Positions 8,870 to 17,855 of a DNA stretch of 64,000 nucleotides are shown here, one piece after another. Both the position numbers and the translations under genes were made by a program. Within the stretch, counting starts at the first letter, position 1. Each line of letters opens with the position of its first letter. Origin of the DNA: Candidatus Nanopelagicales bacterium (GTDB taxonomy: Bacteria > Actinomycetota > Actinomycetes > S36-B12 > GCA-2699445); contig JBAOHO010000009.1 in NCBI GenBank assembly GCA_037045355.1, positions 161,787 to 225,786 on the forward strand, read 5' to 3'. Below the pieces are notes generated by a model. That model did not search any database. It was not told the DNA's origin and was given only the letters and a program-made list of their open reading frames with translations.

Positions 8870-10371
8870 TGGCCCTGGCCTGCTCACACGGAGCAGTCTG
8901 CGTTGGCCTGAGCGGACAGGTGATCGAGGTTCAGGTCCACCTGTCGAACGGCCTCCCGGGGATGACCATTGTCGGGCTGCCGGATACATCGATCAGCGAG
9001 TCCCGCGATCGAGTTCGCTCGGCGGTCGTCAACAGCGGGTTCGAGTGGCCGACCGGACGGATCACCGTAGGGCTGTCTCCGGCTTTCGAACACAAACGTG
9101 GATCGGGGCTGGATCTTGCTGTCGCGGTGGCGGTGCTGGCGGGCAACGGCGCAGTCAAGCAGGGAAAGGTCGACGGAGCGGTGTTCCTGGGGGAGCTGGG
9201 ACTGGATGGCTCCGTACGACCGATCCCCGGGGCGGTCGCGATGGCTCTCGGCATCACCCGCGGGACGGGCGCGGTCGTGTACGCCGGCCCGGACACCGCC
9301 GCTCGGATCGCACGGGTTCCGGGATTACGCGTGGTCCCCGTGGCGTCACTGCGCGAGACCATCGACGTCATCCGCGGCGACCGGGCACCGACACCGGTCA
9401 CCTCCGGACCTCACGTCATCGACGACGGGGGATTCCCCGAACTGTCGGATGTCGTCGGCCAACCACTGGCCTGCCGTGCTTTGGAGGTCGCAGCTGCAGG
9501 CGGTCACCATGTACTTCTGAGCGGGCCTCCGGGGGTTGGCAAAACCATGTTGGCCCAGAGGCTCCCGGGTCTTCTGCCGCCTCTCACCGACGCGCAGGTG
9601 CTGCAGGTCGCCGCAATTCGAGACGCCATCGATGGGGTGGGAACCGATGCGCTCAGCCGCGTCCCACCGTTCCAGGCGCCCCACCACACAGCGAGCCACA
9701 TCGCGATGGTGGGCGGGGCCGTCGGTGGTGCGACCCGCCCCGGTCAGATCACGTTGGCTCACCACGGAGTGCTCTTCCTCGACGAGGCCCCCGAGTTCGC
9801 CCGCGCCACGCTGGAGGTGCTGCGCCAGCCACTTGAAGACGGCTACGTGAGTATCGCGCGGGCCGCGGTGAGTGAGCGGCTGCCGGCCTCTTTCCAACTT
9901 GTCCTGGCGGCGAATCCCTGTCCGTGCGGTGACGATGCGCACTGCGAGTGCACGGCCGTCGAACGCCGCCGCTACCGCGCCCGGCTCTCCGGGCCCCTAC
10001 TGGATCGGATCGACCTTCGGATTCGACTGGCCCCGCCGCTCGGTACCGTCCCAGGGATGGTCAGTCACGAAGTGCGGGCCAGGGTCAGCGCGGCCCGGGC
10101 CCGCGCGCAGGAGCGGCTCACCCAACACGGGCACAGCCTCAACTCGCGAGTACCCACCGGTCTGCTACACGGCGCCCTGTCTTTGACCCCGCGCGGGCAA
10201 GCGGACCTCGACCGGTTGAGTCGCGAGGCGGGGTGGAGCCGACGTTCGAGTGATCGCCTGATCCGCGTGGCATGGAGCATCAGCGACCTGACAGGCGGCA
10301 GTCGTCCGGGCCCTGAGGAGCTGGCCGAAGCGCTGCTGTTGCGCAACCAGTCGTCGGAACTGATCCGATGA
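8869..10371 (+). CDS. comM: ComM/YifB-type AAA+ ATPase (Mg-chelatase-like)
   Basis: About 500 residues. The N-terminal ribosomal-S5-like/Lon-type fold has GLPGMTIVGLPDTSISESRDRVRSA. The AAA+ core has Walker A GPPGVGKTML (about 218-227) and Walker B GVLFLDEAPEF. A CPCGD cysteine pair and a C-terminal Mg-chelatase subdomain follow. ComM-type helicases drive branch migration during natural transformation. ATG 8869 is preferred (TGATG overlap with yraN); GTG 8866 is an equal alternative adding one residue. It overlaps dprA by 4 nt, supporting a DNA-uptake/recombination operon yraN-comM-dprA. Confidence 0.93.
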   Translation: MALACSHGAVCVGLSGQVIEVQVHLSNGLPGMTIVGLPDTSISESRDRVRSAVVNSGFEWPTGRITVGLSPAFEHKRGSGLDLAVAVAVLAGNGAVKQGKVDGAVFLGELGLDGSVRPIPGAVAMALGITRGTGAVVYAGPDTAARIARVPGLRVVPVASLRETIDVIRGDRAPTPVTSGPHVIDDGGFPELSDVVGQPLACRALEVAAAGGHHVLLSGPPGVGKTMLAQRLPGLLPPLTDAQVLQVAAIRDAIDGVGTDALSRVPPFQAPHHTASHIAMVGGAVGGATRPGQITLAHHGVLFLDEAPEFARATLEVLRQPLEDGYVSIARAAVSERLPASFQLVLAANPCPCGDDAHCECTAVERRRYRARLSGPLLDRIDLRIRLAPPLGTVPGMVSHEVRARVSAARARAQERLTQHGHSLNSRVPTGLLHGALSLTPRGQADLDRLSREAGWSRRSSDRLIRVAWSISDLTGGSRPGPEELAEALLLRNQSSELIR

Positions 10372-11042
10372 GCACGCTGATACCCGGCTGCCGGTCATGG
10401 CCGCGACAACTGGATGATCTCGAGCACGAGACGCCCCAACGCCTGTGGGTCACCGGAACCGGCGACCTCAGACTGCTGGCTCTGCGATCAGTTGCGATCG
10501 TCGGGGCTCGCACTGCCACCTCCTACGGCGTCACCGTGGCCGGTACCTTGGCGGCGAGCCTGGCTGAGGCGGGGTGGGTCACTATCTCGGGTGCGGCGTT
10601 CGGGATCGACTCGGCCGCGCACCGCGGGGCGCTGGCCGCGGGTGGCGCGACGATTGCGGTCATGGCCGGTGGCGTGGACGTTCCTGTGCCGATCTCTCAT
10701 GCCGGGCTGTTGGAGCGAATCGCCGACACCGGCGCTCTGGTCTCCGATCGGTCGCCGGGTTCCCAGCCGATGAAGGGTTCGTTCCTTGCCCGGAATCGAC
10801 TGATCGCAGCGTTGTCTCGCGCAACCATCGTGGTGGAAGCGGGGCACCGATCGGGGGCATTGAACACGGTGCAGTGGGCAGAGTTGCTCGGCCGCCCGGT
10901 GTTGGCGGTCCCCGGTCCGTGCACGTCTGCCATGAGTCGGGGGACCCATTCCTTGATTCGCACCGGTCGCGCGGAGCTGGTGCGCGACGTCGCGGATGTA
11001 CTGGAGGCGTTGCGAGCTGATGGCCCGCCGCAGCGGGAATGA
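10368..11042 (+). CDS. dprA: DprA/Smf-type DNA-processing protein, core domain only
   Basis: A 224-residue protein starting at ATG 10368 within the comM stop. The Rossmann-like DprA core is complete: AIVGARTATSYG, TISGAAFGIDSAAHRGALAAGG, SFLARNRLIAALSRATIVVEAGHRSGALNT and the closing VLAVPGP. Typical actinobacterial DprA is 300-400 residues, with an N-terminal helical domain and a C-terminal winged helix. Here the protein begins just before the core (WPRQLDDLE) and ends soon after it, so both flanking domains are absent. DprA loads RecA on incoming single-stranded DNA. There is no upstream in-frame room, because comM fills it. Confidence 0.88.
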   Translation: MSTLIPGCRSWPRQLDDLEHETPQRLWVTGTGDLRLLALRSVAIVGARTATSYGVTVAGTLAASLAEAGWVTISGAAFGIDSAAHRGALAAGGATIAVMAGGVDVPVPISHAGLLERIADTGALVSDRSPGSQPMKGSFLARNRLIAALSRATIVVEAGHRSGALNTVQWAELLGRPVLAVPGPCTSAMSRGTHSLIRTGRAELVRDVADVLEALRADGPPQRE

Positions 11043-11140
11043 GCGGGCAGTGCGCCACCTCGAGACAAGCGGTCGTCGAAACGGTTCGCTCGGAAGGCGA
11101 TTCAAGGCGCCGGAGACCCGAATCGGGGCACTATGGGCAG

Positions 11141-12046
11141 GTGAGAGACCACGATCGCGACGTGCTGGTTGCGTTCGCGCGTCATCTCGAACTGGAGCTG
11201 GGGCGTAGCGCCGCAACCTGTCGTGCTTACGTTTCCGATATCACCGGACTACTCGATCATGCGGAGTCGATCGGGGTCGAGCTAGGGCAGTTGGACATCC
11301 GGCTGCTGCGTAGTTGGTTGGCCGCGATGAGCGCAGGCGGAGCATCGGTGAGGTCGATGCAGCGGCGCGTGTCGTCCGTGCGTGTCTTCACATCCTGGGC
11401 CACTGAAGCCGGCGTACTGGAGGTCGACCCCGGACTGCGGTTGCAGGCGCCCGCTGCCCCTGCCCGCCTGCCCGGGGTGTTGTCGACGGAGCAGGCGGAC
11501 GATCTGATGGCGGCAGCGGAAACGGCTGACGACGATCCAGTGGCAACTGCCTGTGATCGAGCGATGTTCGAACTGCTCTACGCGACCGGTATCCGCGTCT
11601 CGGAACTGTGCGGACTGGACATCGATGACATCGACTGGAACCGACACACGCTTCGGGTCACGGGCAAAGGCAACAAGCAAAGGACAGTCCCGTTCGGGTC
11701 CCCGGCCGCCACAGCGCTGGACCACTGGCTGCAGGTCGGACGACCGAGTTGGGTCGGCGCGAACTCCGGCTCGGCCGTCTTCCTCGGGCCGCGCGGGCGA
11801 CGCATCGACCAACGTCGGGTCCGCGAGCGGCTGCACCGACTTCTGGCCATCATCCCCGGCATGCCGGATCTGAGTCCCCACGCTCTGAGACACTCCGCCG
11901 CCACTCATCTACTGGAAGGTGGTGCCGACCTGCGCACCGTACAAGAACTGCTCGGGCACGCTAGTCTCGCAACAACGCAGATCTACACGCACGTGTCCGT
12001 GGAACGGCTGAGGACGACCTATGAGCAGGCGCACCCCCGGGCCTGA
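11141..12046 (+). CDS. xerC: Tyrosine recombinase XerC
   Basis: A 301-residue integrase-family recombinase with the start placed at GTG 11141. The longer opening from ATG 11039 adds 34 Arg-rich residues unlike the family. The N-terminal SAM-like core-binding domain ([23 protein letters not shown]) precedes the catalytic domain. Arg152 lies in [12 protein letters not shown]; the Lys in VTGKGNKQR, the HxLRH in [13 protein letters not shown], the LLGHASL His and the nucleophile Tyr282 in QIYTHV follow. With XerD it resolves chromosome dimers at dif near FtsK; ftsK is at 55.5 kb here. It overlaps whiG by 26 nt. Confidence 0.92.
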   Translation: MRDHDRDVLVAFARHLELELGRSAATCRAYVSDITGLLDHAESIGVELGQLDIRLLRSWLAAMSAGGASVRSMQRRVSSVRVFTSWATEAGVLEVDPGLRLQAPAAPARLPGVLSTEQADDLMAAAETADDDPVATACDRAMFELLYATGIRVSELCGLDIDDIDWNRHTLRVTGKGNKQRTVPFGSPAATALDHWLQVGRPSWVGANSGSAVFLGPRGRRIDQRRVRERLHRLLAIIPGMPDLSPHALRHSAATHLLEGGADLRTVQELLGHASLATTQIYTHVSVERLRTTYEQAHPRA

Positions 12047-12836
12047 GCGACTCGACCCCGGGACAGACGACAACGAGTTGCATCTCGCGGATCTGTGGAA
12101 GTCGTACAAGGACAATGGCGATCGGGCCACCCGGGAACGGCTGATCCTGCATTACGCACCCCTGGTGAAATACGTCGCCGGCCGCGTGGGGGTGGGTCTA
12201 CCCGCCAGCGTCGACCCGGCCGACCTAGTCAGCAACGGGATGTTCGGCCTGATCGACGCTATCGAGAAGTACCAGCCGGATCGCGCGATCAAGTTCGAGA
12301 CGTACGCCGTCAGTCGGATCCGCGGGGCCATCATCGACGAACTGCGCAGTTACGACTGGGTGCCCAGGTCGGTCCGCCAGAAGGCACGAGACGTGGAGGG
12401 CGCCTACCACACGCTGCAACTCGACCTGGGGCGCACTCCGACCGATGAGGAAGTGGCTGAGCGGCTCGGGATCACGGTGAAGGCCCTGCGGCAGATATTC
12501 CGGCAGGTGTCCTACGTGCACGTCGCGGCCCTCGACGAACTCCTTACTATCGGCGGCGACAAATCGGACCGCGTCAGCCTGGGTGACACGATCGCGGATG
12601 ACCGCGCAGACGACCCGGTCGCACTCCTGGAGGTTGAAGAGAGGAAAGACATCCTGGGGCACGCTGTCTCCGACCTGCCCGAACGGGAGAAGATCGTCAT
12701 CTCTTTGTACTACTACGAGGGAATGACCCTCGCGGAGATCGGCCAGGTTCTCGGCGTCACCGAATCGCGGGCGTGCCAGTTGCACACGAAGGCCGTCATG
12801 CAGTTGCGTGCCCAGCTCTCCCCTGAGGTGGCCTGA
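12021..12836 (+). CDS. whiG: FliA/WhiG-family RNA polymerase sigma factor
   Basis: A 271-residue sigma-70 family protein starting at ATG 12021, overlapping xerC. Region 2 includes [17 protein letters not shown], ...[19 protein letters not shown] and [14 protein letters not shown], characteristic of the FliA/WhiG group. Region 3 is [19 protein letters not shown]. Region 4 carries the helix-turn-helix [20 protein letters not shown]. In Streptomyces, whiG sits in this same context (before an M23 gene and rpsB) and controls sporulation; in motile actinobacteria the family controls flagella. No flagellar or sporulation gene lies in this window, so the regulon is unknown. Confidence 0.9.
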   Translation: MSRRTPGPERLDPGTDDNELHLADLWKSYKDNGDRATRERLILHYAPLVKYVAGRVGVGLPASVDPADLVSNGMFGLIDAIEKYQPDRAIKFETYAVSRIRGAIIDELRSYDWVPRSVRQKARDVEGAYHTLQLDLGRTPTDEEVAERLGITVKALRQIFRQVSYVHVAALDELLTIGGDKSDRVSLGDTIADDRADDPVALLEVEERKDILGHAVSDLPEREKIVISLYYYEGMTLAEIGQVLGVTESRACQLHTKAVMQLRAQLSPEVA

Positions 12837-12921
12837 CCGTCCCCAGGGCCGGCGGCGCCTGGCTCATCCCCGGTGCGGATCCGCAGGCGCTCGAGCGCCG
12901 CAGCTACAGCACGGTGTCCCC

Positions 12922-13395
12922 ATGGCCTTTCTGCGCTGGACGATCCTGACCGTCGTCGTATGCCTCGCTGCCGGGATCCTCGCCGTGAATCGGGCGGCGG
13001 CGGATCCGTTCTTCCCGGTTCCCGGACCGATTGTGAATGGGTTCGACCCACCCGACGTCGACTGGCTATCGGGGCATCGAGGCCTCGACGTGGCCGCCCC
13101 CGCCGGAACGCCGATCCGAAGTCCCCGGCCTGGCACGATCACCTTCAGCGGAACAGTCGGTGGGGTCGATGTCCTCGTCGTCTCCCACGGGGTCGTGCGT
13201 TCCACCTTTCAGCCTGCCCGAGCATCCCTGCCGGTCGGCACTGAGGTTCCGGCCGGCGCCATCGTCGGCAAGGTGACAGAGGGAACCTCGCACTGCGCGT
13301 CGACGTGTCTGCATTGGGGGGCGCGGATCGACGATCGCTATGTCGATCCTCGCCTTGTGACGGGGTCGGTCACGGTTGTCCTGAGACCGCTGTGA
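12922..13395 (+). CDS. Secreted M23-family (LytM-like) protein
   Basis: A 157-residue protein. ATG 12922 gives a clean signal peptide (hydrophobic residues 5-22, cleavage near the AAAD at about 25-28). The LytM fold follows: GHRGLDVAAPAGTPI carries the zinc ligands His52 and Asp56, then GTVGGVDVLVVSHG. The C-terminal catalytic block reads HCASTCLHWGARI. The usual HxH there is CxH, so the first histidine is replaced by cysteine. It probably acts on or binds peptidoglycan outside the membrane; metal-dependent activity is uncertain. The pair whiG-M23 before rpsB is conserved in actinobacteria. Confidence 0.85.
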   Translation: MAFLRWTILTVVVCLAAGILAVNRAAADPFFPVPGPIVNGFDPPDVDWLSGHRGLDVAAPAGTPIRSPRPGTITFSGTVGGVDVLVVSHGVVRSTFQPARASLPVGTEVPAGAIVGKVTEGTSHCASTCLHWGARIDDRYVDPRLVTGSVTVVLRPL

Positions 13396-13478
13396 CCCGG
13401 ATGGCACGCCCGAGTGACCCGGATGGCACGCCCGAGTGACCCGGATGGCACGCCCGAGTGACCCGGAAGCACACCCGA
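13392..13478 (+). repeat. Four-copy 22-nt tandem repeat between M23 gene and rpsB
   Basis: Three identical 22-nt units (13392-13413, 13414-13435, 13436-13457) are followed by a degenerate 21-nt copy (13458-13478). Each begins GTGACCCGGATGGCACG and ends CCCGA. The first unit overlaps the stop codon of the M23 gene, so the array begins exactly at the gene end. Each unit contains GTGA, a potential start/stop overlap. The array lies in the 284-nt gap before rpsB, upstream of its candidate promoter. Confidence 0.85.
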
Positions 13479-13482
13479 GTGA

Positions 13483-13513
13483 TTAGTGAGGAGGCAGAAC
13501 CCCGCGATACACT
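13483..13513 (+). promoter_or_regulatory. Candidate promoter for rpsB-tsf
   Basis: TTAGTG at 13483-13488 and TACACT at 13508-13513 are 19 nt apart, directly after the tandem repeat array. This would leave a 5' leader of about 160 nt before the rpsB start at 13680. bS/uS2 leaders are autoregulated in other bacteria, but no conserved structure could be identified by eye. The remainder of the gap (13514-13679) shows nothing else recognisable. Confidence 0.35.
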
Positions 13514-13679
13514 TCCGGCACCGGTCGTAGACCGGAATTCGCGCGCCCCGCTCGACCCGAACGGGTCACCACCGAGCATCGGTCCTCAGGGAACCTTGGT
13601 GGTGGGGTGCCAGGGCGTCGGCCACAGTGGTCCGGCGCAGGAACCGACCGCGTCCTTCGGGGCGCCGAAAGGAACGCTC

Positions 13680-14690
13680 GTGGCTGTCGTCACCATGCGC
13701 CAAATGCTTGAATCCGGGGTCCATTTCGGCCATCAGACGCGCCGATGGAATCCCAAGATGAAGCGCTACATCCTCACTGAGCGCAATGGCATCTACATCA
13801 TCGACCTGGCCAGTTCTCTGTCCTATATCGACCGGGCCTACGAGTTCGTCAGCCAGACCGTCGCCCACGGTGGGACGATCTTGTTCGTCGGCACCAAGAA
13901 GCAGGCCCAAGAGGCCATCGCTCAACAAGCGACTCGCGTGGGCATGCCCTACGTCAACAATCGTTGGCTCGGCGGCATGCTCACGAACTTCAGCACCGTG
14001 CACCAGCGCCTCGAGCGGCTCAAGGAACTCGAGGAAATGGACTTCGATGACGTCGCGGGCTCGAGCCTGACGAAGAAGGAACTGCTGTCGCTGTCCCGCG
14101 AGAAGGACAAACTCGAACGCACCCTCGGCGGCATCCGCAACATGGAGAAGGTCCCCAGCGCGGTGTGGGTGGTCGACACCAAGAAGGAGCACATCGCCGT
14201 CAAGGAGGCCCGCAAACTGGGCATCCCGGTGATCGCCATCCTCGACACCAACTGCGACCCCGACGAGGTGGACTACCCGGTCCCCGGTAACGACGACGCG
14301 ATCCGCGCCGTCGCGCTGTTGACCCGGGTCATCGCTGATGCGGCTGCCGACGGGCTGCGGGCCCGCGCAGAACGCGCCGCCGGTGGCGCCACCGACGCCG
14401 AGCCGTTGGCGGAATGGGAGGCGGAAGTGCTGACGGGCGACGCGGCTGCGGCGGAAGCCACCGCCGAGCCCATCACGGACCAGACTCACACCGAGACGCC
14501 CGAGTCGGCGCAGACCGTCGCCGAGTCGGCGCAGACGGCAGAGCCGGGCGAGCCGGTTGGGGTCGACACTTCCACCGACACCCCAGAGACCACAGCGGAG
14601 ACTCCAGCGGCCGCGCCGGATGCTGCGGCACCAGCTGACGCTGAGGGATCTGAGGCAGCCGCGGCGCCTGCTGACGCCGCCCAGTCCTGA
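13680..14690 (+). CDS. rpsB: 30S ribosomal protein uS2 with extended acidic tail
   Basis: GTG 13680 is chosen: it follows GAAAGGA at 13667-13673 and gives [30 protein letters not shown], split here between two conserved blocks, the standard actinobacterial uS2 start. A longer opening from 13458 lies in the repeat array. The uS2 body ends near residue 230 ([21 protein letters not shown]). The last 100 or so residues form an Ala/Glu/Thr/Pro-rich low-complexity tail. The total of 336 residues is longer than usual. tsf follows after 51 nt, the universal arrangement. Confidence 0.95.
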   Translation: MAVVTMRQMLESGVHFGHQTRRWNPKMKRYILTERNGIYIIDLASSLSYIDRAYEFVSQTVAHGGTILFVGTKKQAQEAIAQQATRVGMPYVNNRWLGGMLTNFSTVHQRLERLKELEEMDFDDVAGSSLTKKELLSLSREKDKLERTLGGIRNMEKVPSAVWVVDTKKEHIAVKEARKLGIPVIAILDTNCDPDEVDYPVPGNDDAIRAVALLTRVIADAAADGLRARAERAAGGATDAEPLAEWEAEVLTGDAAAAEATAEPITDQTHTETPESAQTVAESAQTAEPGEPVGVDTSTDTPETTAETPAAAPDAAAPADAEGSEAAAAPADAAQS

Positions 14691-14741
14691 CCAACCACCG
14701 AGACCAGATCTCCGAGAGAACGAACGGATCCAAGGGAAGAC

Positions 14742-15560
14742 ATGGCATCGATCACTGCTGCGGACGTCAAGCGGCTGCGTGACCTCACGGGCGCCGGAAT
14801 GATGGAATGCAAGAGAGCCCTCACAGAGGCCGACGGCGACCTTGACAAGGCTGTCGAGGTGCTGCGGATCTCTGGCGCGGCGAAGGCCGCCAAGCGTGGC
14901 GCGGAACGACAGGCCAGCAACGGCCTCGTCGCCCAGAGCGGCAATGCTCTGGTGGAACTGCGCTGCGAGACCGACTTCGTGGCCAAGAACGCGGACTTCA
15001 TCGCTCTGGCCGGGGAACTGGCGGCAGCCGTCGACACGCAGCGCCCCGACTCCGATGCGGCGTTCGCCACGATGGTTCTCGGCTCAGGCAAGAACGCCGG
15101 CGATGCGGTATCGGACCTGTCGGCAATCATCGGCGAGAAGATCGAACTGGGTCGCTTCGCCGTGGTCGATGGAACGCTCGAGGTGTATCTGCACAGTCGT
15201 TCCGCTGACCTCCCCCCCGCCATGGGGGTCTTGCTCGGTTACGAGGGTGACAGCGATGCGGCCCGTGCTGTGGCCCTGCAGATCGCAGCGATGAAGCCCA
15301 GGTATCTGGCGCGTGAGGACGTTCCCGACGATGTCGTGGCCAACGAGCGGCGCATCGCCGAGGCCACCGCCCGTGAGGAGGGCAAGCCCGAACAGGCCCT
15401 GCCCAAGATCATCGAAGGTCGGCTGAACGGCTTCTTCAAGGACACCGTGCTCCTGGACCAGCCTTCCGTGCAGGAGAACAAGAAGACGGTCGCGCAGACA
15501 CTGCAGGAGGCGGGCACTACCGTGACAGGGTTCGCGCTGATCGAGGTCGGTCAGGCTTGA
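14742..15560 (+). CDS. tsf: Elongation factor Ts
   Basis: A 272-residue EF-Ts starting at ATG 14742. The N-terminal UBA-like domain has [24 protein letters not shown], and the core has [15 protein letters not shown], the conserved EF-Tu-contact motif. The second subdomain contains [14 protein letters not shown]. It regenerates EF-Tu-GTP. Length and motif order are normal. It is co-oriented with rpsB and pyrH and is probably co-transcribed with rpsB. Confidence 0.97.
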   Translation: MASITAADVKRLRDLTGAGMMECKRALTEADGDLDKAVEVLRISGAAKAAKRGAERQASNGLVAQSGNALVELRCETDFVAKNADFIALAGELAAAVDTQRPDSDAAFATMVLGSGKNAGDAVSDLSAIIGEKIELGRFAVVDGTLEVYLHSRSADLPPAMGVLLGYEGDSDAARAVALQIAAMKPRYLAREDVPDDVVANERRIAEATAREEGKPEQALPKIIEGRLNGFFKDTVLLDQPSVQENKKTVAQTLQEAGTTVTGFALIEVGQA

Positions 15561-15645
15561 GCCATCGGGCCTGAGCCAGCGAGGGCATTTCGGCGAGCAG
15601 GACCTGACAGCGGGGCACCGAGCAGCGGGAGAGGAGTGCGGACCA

Positions 15646-16422
15646 GTGGCGCAGACGGCTGGACCGTTGACCGAAGCCGACGACGACACCGCGGAGAAAT
15701 GGCCTGAGGCCCCCTCCGGGGGATTCCCCATGGTGCTGCTCAAGTTGTCGGGCGAAGCGTTCGCCGGCGGTGGCGGCCTGGGTGTAGATCCCGACGTGGT
15801 CCGTTCCATCGCCCGTCAGATCGCAGACGTCGTACGAAGCGGTTCCGAGGTCGCCGTCGTGATCGGGGGTGGCAACTACTTCCGCGGAGCTCAACTGTCC
15901 GAGCACGGAATGGATCGGGCACGGGCCGACTACATGGGCATGCTCGGCACTGTCATGAACTGCCTGGCGCTGCAGGACTTCTGCGAGAAGGAGGGCGTCG
16001 AAACCCGGGTCCAGACAGCCATCGCGATGGGTCAGGTCGCCGAGCCGTACATCCCGCGTCGTGCGACGAGGCATCTTGCCAAGGGCCGTGTGGTGATATT
16101 CGGCGCCGGATTGGGCGCGCCGTACTTCTCCACCGACACCACTGCAGCTCAGCGCGCCCTCGAGATCGGGGCCCAGGTCGTGCTGATGGCGAAAGGGGTC
16201 GACGGCGTATACGACCGGGACCCCCGCACCGAGCCCGACGCCAAACTCTTCGATCGGCTGTCCTACGACGAGGTGCTGCGCCGCGACCTGAAGGTCGCCG
16301 ATGCGACGGCCATCAGCCTGTGTCGGGACAATAGCCTGCCGATCATCGTCTTCAACCTTCTCGACGAGGGAAACATCGCCCGGGCCGTCCGGGGTGAGAA
16401 GATCGGAACGCTCATCAACTGA
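15646..16422 (+). CDS. pyrH: Uridylate kinase (UMP kinase)
   Basis: A 258-residue bacterial UMP kinase. The GTG start at 15646 follows GAGAGGAG about 10 nt upstream and gives a 28-residue N-terminal extension before the family start [12 protein letters not shown]; an internal ATG at 15730 is an alternative. [33 protein letters not shown] and [14 protein letters not shown] mark the amino-acid-kinase fold and nucleotide sites. It makes UDP from UMP, feeding pyrimidine and cell-wall precursors. It precedes frr by 18 nt, as in nearly all bacteria. Confidence 0.95.
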   Translation: MAQTAGPLTEADDDTAEKWPEAPSGGFPMVLLKLSGEAFAGGGGLGVDPDVVRSIARQIADVVRSGSEVAVVIGGGNYFRGAQLSEHGMDRARADYMGMLGTVMNCLALQDFCEKEGVETRVQTAIAMGQVAEPYIPRRATRHLAKGRVVIFGAGLGAPYFSTDTTAAQRALEIGAQVVLMAKGVDGVYDRDPRTEPDAKLFDRLSYDEVLRRDLKVADATAISLCRDNSLPIIVFNLLDEGNIARAVRGEKIGTLIN

Positions 16423-16440
16423 GCGGCAAAGGAGCCCACG

Positions 16441-16998
16441 GTGATCGATGACACGCTTCTCGAAGCGGAAGACAAGATGGACAAGGCCGTCGCGGTCGCG
16501 CGCGAGGAGTTCGCTGCCATCCGAACCGGACGACCCAACCCCGCCATGTTCGCCAAGATCACCGTCGACTACTACGGGACCCCGACACCTATCCAGCAGC
16601 TCGCCTCGTTCGCATCGCCCGAGGCGATGATGATGATCATCACGCCGTACGACAAGTCCATCATCGACTCCGTCGAACGCGCGATCCGTGACTCCGACCT
16701 CGGGGTCAATCCGGCGTCGGACGGAGTCATTGTCCGGGTCGTGATGCCGCAGTTGACCGAGGAGCGTCGGCGGGAGTACATCAAGAACGCCAAGCACAAA
16801 GCGGAGGAGGCGCGGGTGGCGGTTCGCAACATCCGGCGTCACGCGAATCAGACGCTGGACAAGATGGCCAAGGACGGAGACGTCGGTGAAGACGACGTCA
16901 AACGTGCCGAGAAGCATCTAGACGAGGTCACGCATTCGCACATCTCCCACATCGACGACATGTTGAAGCACAAAGAGTCAGAACTGCTCGAGGTCTGA
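16441..16998 (+). CDS. frr: Ribosome-recycling factor
   Basis: A 185-residue RRF starting at GTG 16441. Typical segments are [15 protein letters not shown] N-terminal helix residues (here [17 protein letters not shown]), [37 protein letters not shown], and the C-terminal [19 protein letters not shown]. With EF-G it splits post-termination ribosomes. Length and domains are normal. cdsA follows after 2 nt. Confidence 0.96.
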   Translation: MIDDTLLEAEDKMDKAVAVAREEFAAIRTGRPNPAMFAKITVDYYGTPTPIQQLASFASPEAMMMIITPYDKSIIDSVERAIRDSDLGVNPASDGVIVRVVMPQLTEERRREYIKNAKHKAEEARVAVRNIRRHANQTLDKMAKDGDVGEDDVKRAEKHLDEVTHSHISHIDDMLKHKESELLEV

Positions 16999-17000
16999 CC

Positions 17001-17855
17001 GTGGTGGACTCCGCGCCCGCAGCGGCCGGGACTCCTGACACTCCCGCGTCCAAGGCCGGGCGCAATTTGCCCGTTGCCATCACGGCCGGGGTGGTCCTCG
17101 CTGCGCTCGTCGTCGGAAGCCTCGTCTGGCAGAAGTGGCTGTTCATCGTTCTGGCCGTCGTGTGTTTGTGGATCGGGATCACCGAACTCGCCAACGGCCT
17201 GGCGACGCGCGGTATTCGCGTTACTCGATGGCCGCTGCTCGCCGCCGTGCCGCTGGTCGGCATCGTGGCCTATCTGTACGGGACCACAACGTACCTGGCG
17301 GTCTTTGCTGCCCTGGTCCTCGTGATTCTCGTGTGGCGACTCACCGAGGGTGTCGACAATTACGTGCGTGATGCCGGCGCCTCGATCCTCGTGGCCGCCT
17401 ACGTCCCGCTGATGCTCGGGTTCGCGGTGCTGACCCTCGCGACCGACGACGGAGCATGGCGGATCGTCGCCTTCATCGCGCTGACGATCGGGAGCGACAT
17501 CGGTGGTTATGCGGCCGGAGTCCTGTTCGGCAAACATCCGATGGCACCAGGTATCAGCCCCAAGAAGTCCTGGGAGGGATTCGCGGGGTCACTGGTCGTG
17601 CAGGTTGCGATCGGCGTCGGCCTGTTCGTCACAGTCCTCAGCGGATCGTGGTGGCAGGGAGCGCTGGCCGGTGTCGTGCTCACCATCACAGCAACGTTGG
17701 GCGACTTCATCGAGAGTGCCCTGAAACGCGATCTCGGGATCAAGGACATGGGTTCGATCCTGCCCGGCCATGGAGGACTGATGGACCGCCTCGACTCGCT
17801 GATCCCGAATGCCTTCGTGTCATGGGGGCTGTTCACCCTGCTGTTGGGGTCATGA
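17001..17855 (+). CDS. cdsA: Phosphatidate cytidylyltransferase
   Basis: A 284-residue integral membrane enzyme starting at GTG 17001 (GTG 17004 is possible). A short polar N-terminus is followed by about eight hydrophobic segments. The CDS signature is complete near the C-terminus: [21 protein letters not shown] followed by LMDRLDSL. It makes CDP-diacylglycerol from phosphatidate and CTP; pgsA at 59.4 kb uses that product. It overlaps rlmN by 4 nt (ATGA). Confidence 0.94.
   Translation: MVDSAPAAAGTPDTPASKAGRNLPVAITAGVVLAALVVGSLVWQKWLFIVLAVVCLWIGITELANGLATRGIRVTRWPLLAAVPLVGIVAYLYGTTTYLAVFAALVLVILVWRLTEGVDNYVRDAGASILVAAYVPLMLGFAVLTLATDDGAWRIVAFIALTIGSDIGGYAAGVLFGKHPMAPGISPKKSWEGFAGSLVVQVAIGVGLFVTVLSGSWWQGALAGVVLTITATLGDFIESALKRDLGIKDMGSILPGHGGLMDRLDSLIPNAFVSWGLFTLLLGS

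Noticed and set aside
8664..9836. Plus-strand open frame of about 390 codons across yraN and comM
   Set aside because: It is Arg/Gly/Ser-rich shadow sequence; yraN and comM in other frames have clear family motifs.
11039..11140. Longer XerC start at ATG overlapping the dprA stop
   Set aside because: It adds 34 Arg-rich residues unlike XerC. GTG 11141 gives the usual length, though the ATG overlap is a reasonable alternative.
13392..13478. Possible CRISPR array from the 22-nt repeats
   Set aside because: Units are directly adjacent with no unique spacers and no cas gene is nearby; it is a simple tandem repeat.
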